Source of the DNA: F23-B02 sp963625655
GTDB taxonomy: Bacteria; Bacillota; Clostridia; Oscillospirales; Oscillospiraceae
Length of the DNA stretch: 27,463 nt
Direction: 5' to 3'
Assembly: GCA_963625655.1 (NCBI GenBank)
Contig: CAVFTS010000025.1
Span: forward strand, 1 to 27,463
A program made the position numbers and the translations under genes. The notes beneath the pieces are model-generated. The model saw nothing but the letters and a program-made list of their open reading frames with translations. It made no database searches and was not told where the DNA came from. Positions 25,125 to 27,463 of this stretch are shown piece after piece. The first letter of the stretch is position 1; the number at the start of each line of letters is the position of its first letter.

Positions 25125-27138
25125 TTTCTCTCCTGAGCCGTTTGATTATCCTTGAATCCTCAAGATTCACCTTTGCGGAGTCCCGTATTATGCCGGCGCC
25201 CAAAATGCCGCCGGAGCTGCCCCTGCGCATAAGTCCGAGCTCAAGCAGCACGCATAAGCAGATGCAGAAGCTCTCCGGGCGCAATCCGACGGGACACTGG
25301 CGCAGCACGTTCTCAAAGTCCTCCGCGACCGAGCCGCCGAGGGACTGCAGCCGTCTCCAAGCCTTTACGAAGTCCGACCTGTCGGGGCAGTACGCCGCCG
25401 CACGGCGCAGGACGAAAGCGTCCTCTCCCGAAAGCAGACTCCTGCACAGCTCCCTCGGATCGTGCCGCCGCACGGCGGTAAGCTGGAGTTGCACCGTTCG
25501 GCTTTGACGGAACTCGTTTATCTGCGGCGTAAAGGCTATGTCGATGCAGTCCCCGACGCCGACGTTCAAGTCCCTTTCGCTGTGCGAAAAGAACACACAC
25601 TCAAAGCTTTTTCCCCGGTAGCTCACGCCGAGCCGAAGGTGACGCCCGCCGCCGATCTCGTTGATGCGGTCAAGCCGGCAGCCGAGGATGCACATGAGCG
25701 GCTTTGCGTTGCCGTTGCCGAAGGGCTCGAGTCGGGAAAGCGCCTCAACGCCCTCCATGTCGAGCGACTCCGGCTCCGTGATCTCAAGGTCGCAGCAAAG
25801 CTCCGGCAGCTCAAGCGGCTTGTTTTTCTCATAGTATTCCTCAAAGGCACGGCAAAAATCATCAAGCCGTTCACGGCGGATATTGAGCCCCGCCGCAAGC
25901 GCATGGCCGCCGAAGCCCTCAAGGTACTCGGAGCAGGCGGACAGTGCGTCAAACAGGTTGAAGCCGCCGCAGGAGCGGCACGAGCCTTTGCCCTTTTCCC
26001 CGTCAAGGCATATCATAACGGTCGGCACGGAGTATTGCTCCGCAAGCTTCGATGCGGCGATTCCGATGACCCCCTGATGCCATTTTTCACTCGACAGCAC
26101 GATGGGCAGACCGGGGCTTTTGCGGCTCATCATGCCCTTTGCGTCCTCCCAAATGCTCGTTTCGAGCATCTGGCGGCGGCGGTTGAGGTCGCACAGCGCA
26201 GAGGCGAGCGAGCTTGCCTCCGCAGGATCCTTTGTCATTAAAAGCTTCAGCGCCACGGGAACGCAGCCGAGCCTTCCGGCGGCGTTCAGCCTCGGCGCAA
26301 GCGAGAAGCCGATGGTCGTTGCGGTGATGCGCTTGTCCCCCACTCCCGACTCCCGCAGCAGGGCGGCGATGCCGGGTCTGGGACGGTGCTCCATTGCGTC
26401 GATGCCGCAGCGGACGATGTAGCGGTTTTCGCCGACGAGCGGCACGACGTCCGCCACCGTTCCGACGGCCGCAAGCTCCGCATAGCGCTCGATGACCGGG
26501 GCGCTTTCGCCCTCGACGGCGCAGACGAGCTTCAATGCGACGCCGACGCCCGCCAGCTCCTTGTTGGGGTATGGGCAGTCCGGCTGCTTTGCGTCGATGA
26601 CCGCAACCGCAGATGGAAGCGTCTCCTCCCTGCACTCGTGGTGGTCGGTGATGATGAGGTCGACGCCGATTTCTTTTGCGTGCTTCGCCTCCGCCGCTGC
26701 GGTGATACCGCAATCGACACTTATTATGAGGCTCACGCCCTGCGCCTTAAGCTTGTCGATTGCGGCGCAGTTTAAGCCGTAGCCCTCGGCTATGCGGTCG
26801 GGAATGTAGGTCAGGCACTCTGCGCCCTTCGAGCGCAGCCAGTCGGTGAGCAGACAGGTGGCGGTGATGCCGTCCACGTCGTAGTCTCCGTATACGGCGA
26901 AGGTCTCGTCTGCGCCGAGCGCCGACTTTATGCGTGAAACCGCCTTGTCCATGCCCTTAAAGAGCATTGGATTCCTAAGGCAGTCCGAACCTCCGTCAAG
27001 AAATTCCCTTGCCCTTTCTTCCGTCTCGATTCCCCGCACCGCAAGCATGGACGCAAGCAGCGGAGGATAGCCCGCCGCCAGCAGCGCTTCGGGTGCGTCG
27101 CCGCAGCAGCGTGCTGCGCTCCATTTACTGTAATTCAT
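25105..27138 (-). CDS. recJ: Single-stranded-DNA-specific exonuclease RecJ
   Basis: A 677-residue DHH-family 5'-3' exonuclease acting on single-stranded DNA in recombination and mismatch/base excision repair. I choose the ATG at 27138; the region up to a TTG at 27183 is very AT-rich and overlaps the predicted promoter. Catalytic motifs are YGDYDVDGI with Asp85, Asp87 and Asp89, SVDCGI with Asp142, and ITDHHE with Asp165-His166-His167. The DHHA1 part shows GGFNLFDALSAC and GGHALAAGL, and an OB-fold region follows (GNGNAKPLMC onward). The C-terminal part has a distinct region common in Firmicutes RecJ. The site before the ATG (GTTGGGA) is weak, so a GTG at 27147 is also possible. Confidence 0.95.
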   Translation of the reverse strand: MNYSKWSAARCCGDAPEALLAAGYPPLLASMLAVRGIETEERAREFLDGGSDCLRNPMLFKGMDKAVSRIKSALGADETFAVYGDYDVDGITATCLLTDWLRSKGAECLTYIPDRIAEGYGLNCAAIDKLKAQGVSLIISVDCGITAAAEAKHAKEIGVDLIITDHHECREETLPSAVAVIDAKQPDCPYPNKELAGVGVALKLVCAVEGESAPVIERYAELAAVGTVADVVPLVGENRYIVRCGIDAMEHRPRPGIAALLRESGVGDKRITATTIGFSLAPRLNAAGRLGCVPVALKLLMTKDPAEASSLASALCDLNRRRQMLETSIWEDAKGMMSRKSPGLPIVLSSEKWHQGVIGIAASKLAEQYSVPTVMICLDGEKGKGSCRSCGGFNLFDALSACSEYLEGFGGHALAAGLNIRRERLDDFCRAFEEYYEKNKPLELPELCCDLEITEPESLDMEGVEALSRLEPFGNGNAKPLMCILGCRLDRINEIGGGRHLRLGVSYRGKSFECVFFSHSERDLNVGVGDCIDIAFTPQINEFRQSRTVQLQLTAVRRHDPRELCRSLLSGEDAFVLRRAAAYCPDRSDFVKAWRRLQSLGGSVAEDFENVLRQCPVGLRPESFCICLCVLLELGLMRRGSSGGILGAGIIRDSAKVNLEDSRIIKRLRRENGRRQK

Positions 27139-27173
27139 TCCCAACACTACTTCATAATATATTATAATAGAAT

Positions 27174-27202
27174 ATAATATCAAATTACGGCAGATAACGC
27201 AA
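27174..27202 (-). promoter_or_regulatory. Candidate promoter of the recJ-rel operon
   Basis: On the minus strand, TTGCGT (27202-27197) and TATTAT (27179-27174) are 17 bases apart, giving a leader of about 30 bases before the recJ ATG. The -35 box is weak and the AT-rich stretch offers other -10 matches, so the exact site is uncertain. Confidence 0.5.
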
Positions 27203-27214
27203 GCATTATAATTG

Positions 27215-27243
27215 TTGACAGGCGAGGTGGCAAATGGTAAAAT
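27215..27243 (+). promoter_or_regulatory. Strong predicted promoter of the tRNA-Leu gene
   Basis: A consensus TTGACA (27215-27220) and TAAAAT (27238-27243) are 17 bases apart. The tRNA begins 13 bases later. The -35 box is only 12 bases from the -35 box of the divergent recJ promoter candidate. Confidence 0.88.
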
Positions 27244-27256
27244 GAATCGGTAAAAT

Positions 27257-27342
27257 GCCGGTGTGGTGGAATGGTAGACACGGCGGACTTAAAATCCTCT
27301 GATGGCAACATCGTGCCGGTTCGAGTCCGGCCACCGGCACCA
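27257..27342 (+). tRNA. tRNA-Leu (anticodon UAA)
   Basis: An 86-base leucine tRNA with encoded CCA. The acceptor stem pairs GCCGGTG (27257-27263) with CACCGGC (27332-27338), then discriminator A and CCA. The anticodon TAA is at 27290-27292 in loop CTTAAAA. The variable arm is long (GATG-GCAA-CATC), as expected for class II leucine tRNA, and the T arm is GCCGG-TTCGAGT-CCGGC. One pair of the anticodon stem is a C.U mismatch (27284 with 27298, positions 28 and 42); the rest pairs well. Confidence 0.95.
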
Positions 27343-27343
27343 T

Positions 27344-27392
27344 AACGACGGTTGAAATAGGATTTAAGACTATTTCAGCCGTCGTTTTCTTT
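27344..27392 (+). terminator. Terminator downstream of tRNA-Leu
   Basis: A 17-bp inverted repeat (27344-27360 and 27370-27386, one G.U pair) with a 9-base loop is followed by TTCTTT. It begins two bases after the tRNA CCA, so it ends a single-tRNA transcript. Confidence 0.88.
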
Positions 27393-27463
27393 ATGCCGGT
27401 GTGCTGAGCGACATCAGCTGTTTCGCTTCTGCCATACTGCTTGCACTCGGCATTTTGTACTGC

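Noticed and set aside
23328..25136. A 602-codon plus-strand frame antisense to rel
   Set aside because: It is a shadow of the rel gene in GC-rich DNA; no family motif is visible.
27391..27463. Possible C-terminal end of a minus-strand gene entering from the right edge (stop TAA at 27393-27391), or a hydrophobic plus-strand frame
   Set aside because: Only about 22 codons are available, both strands are open, and nothing can be recognised.
1..27463. Mobile elements, CRISPR arrays or prophage
   Set aside because: No transposase, integrase, regularly spaced repeats or phage structural genes were seen on either strand.

Overview
The window looks like a chromosomal segment from a Gram-positive anaerobe of the class Clostridia, most likely an Oscillospiraceae-type gut bacterium. 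The reasons are moderately high GC by eye, strong GGAGG-type ribosome binding sites, SLH-domain surface proteins, a type III glutamine synthetase, a bifunctional Rel protein, and a VanW and MBOAT/DHHW surface repertoire. No phage, transposon, CRISPR array or defence system was seen. Most of the window is housekeeping, with a surface/accessory block in the left 11 kb.

Left block, 96-4282 (+): four closely packed genes encode a membrane-anchored transglutaminase-like protein, a DUF4358-type lipoprotein, an MBOAT O-acyltransferase and a DHHW (AlgJ/AlgX-like) protein. They end at a strong hairpin (4301-4340). The set resembles an extracytoplasmic polymer acylation machine: MBOAT would pass an acyl group across the membrane and DHHW would finish the transfer outside.

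Minus-strand block, 4588-10972: two secreted proteins carry three C-terminal SLH repeats each, a CAP/SCP protein and an endonuclease I-type nuclease. Between them lies a large FAD/FMN/Fe-S old-yellow-enzyme reductase with its own promoter and terminator. Divergent from the nuclease is a small nitroreductase (11104-11631), followed by htpG with a near-consensus promoter.

Housekeeping run, 13734-20767 (+): hemW, a VanW-domain membrane protein, metG and a type III glutamine synthetase gene lie nose to tail. A bidirectional terminator (20783-20812) separates them from the convergent minus-strand operon recJ - rel - dtd - MBL hydrolase - CaCA antiporter (27138 down to 20828). Several junctions in that operon overlap, suggesting translational coupling. 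It joins recombination repair, the stringent response and D-aminoacyl-tRNA proofreading, a neighbourhood familiar in Firmicutes.

Right edge: a tRNA-Leu(UAA) gene with a near-perfect promoter lies back to back with the recJ promoter and ends in a strong hairpin terminator. The last 70 bases hold no identifiable gene. The first 95 bases hold only the ribosome binding site of the first gene.

The best candidates for under-described biology are the transglutaminase/DUF4358/MBOAT/DHHW cassette, the OYE reductase with its unusual Fe-S cysteine spacing and a promoter flanked by an inverted repeat, and the SLH-anchored nuclease.
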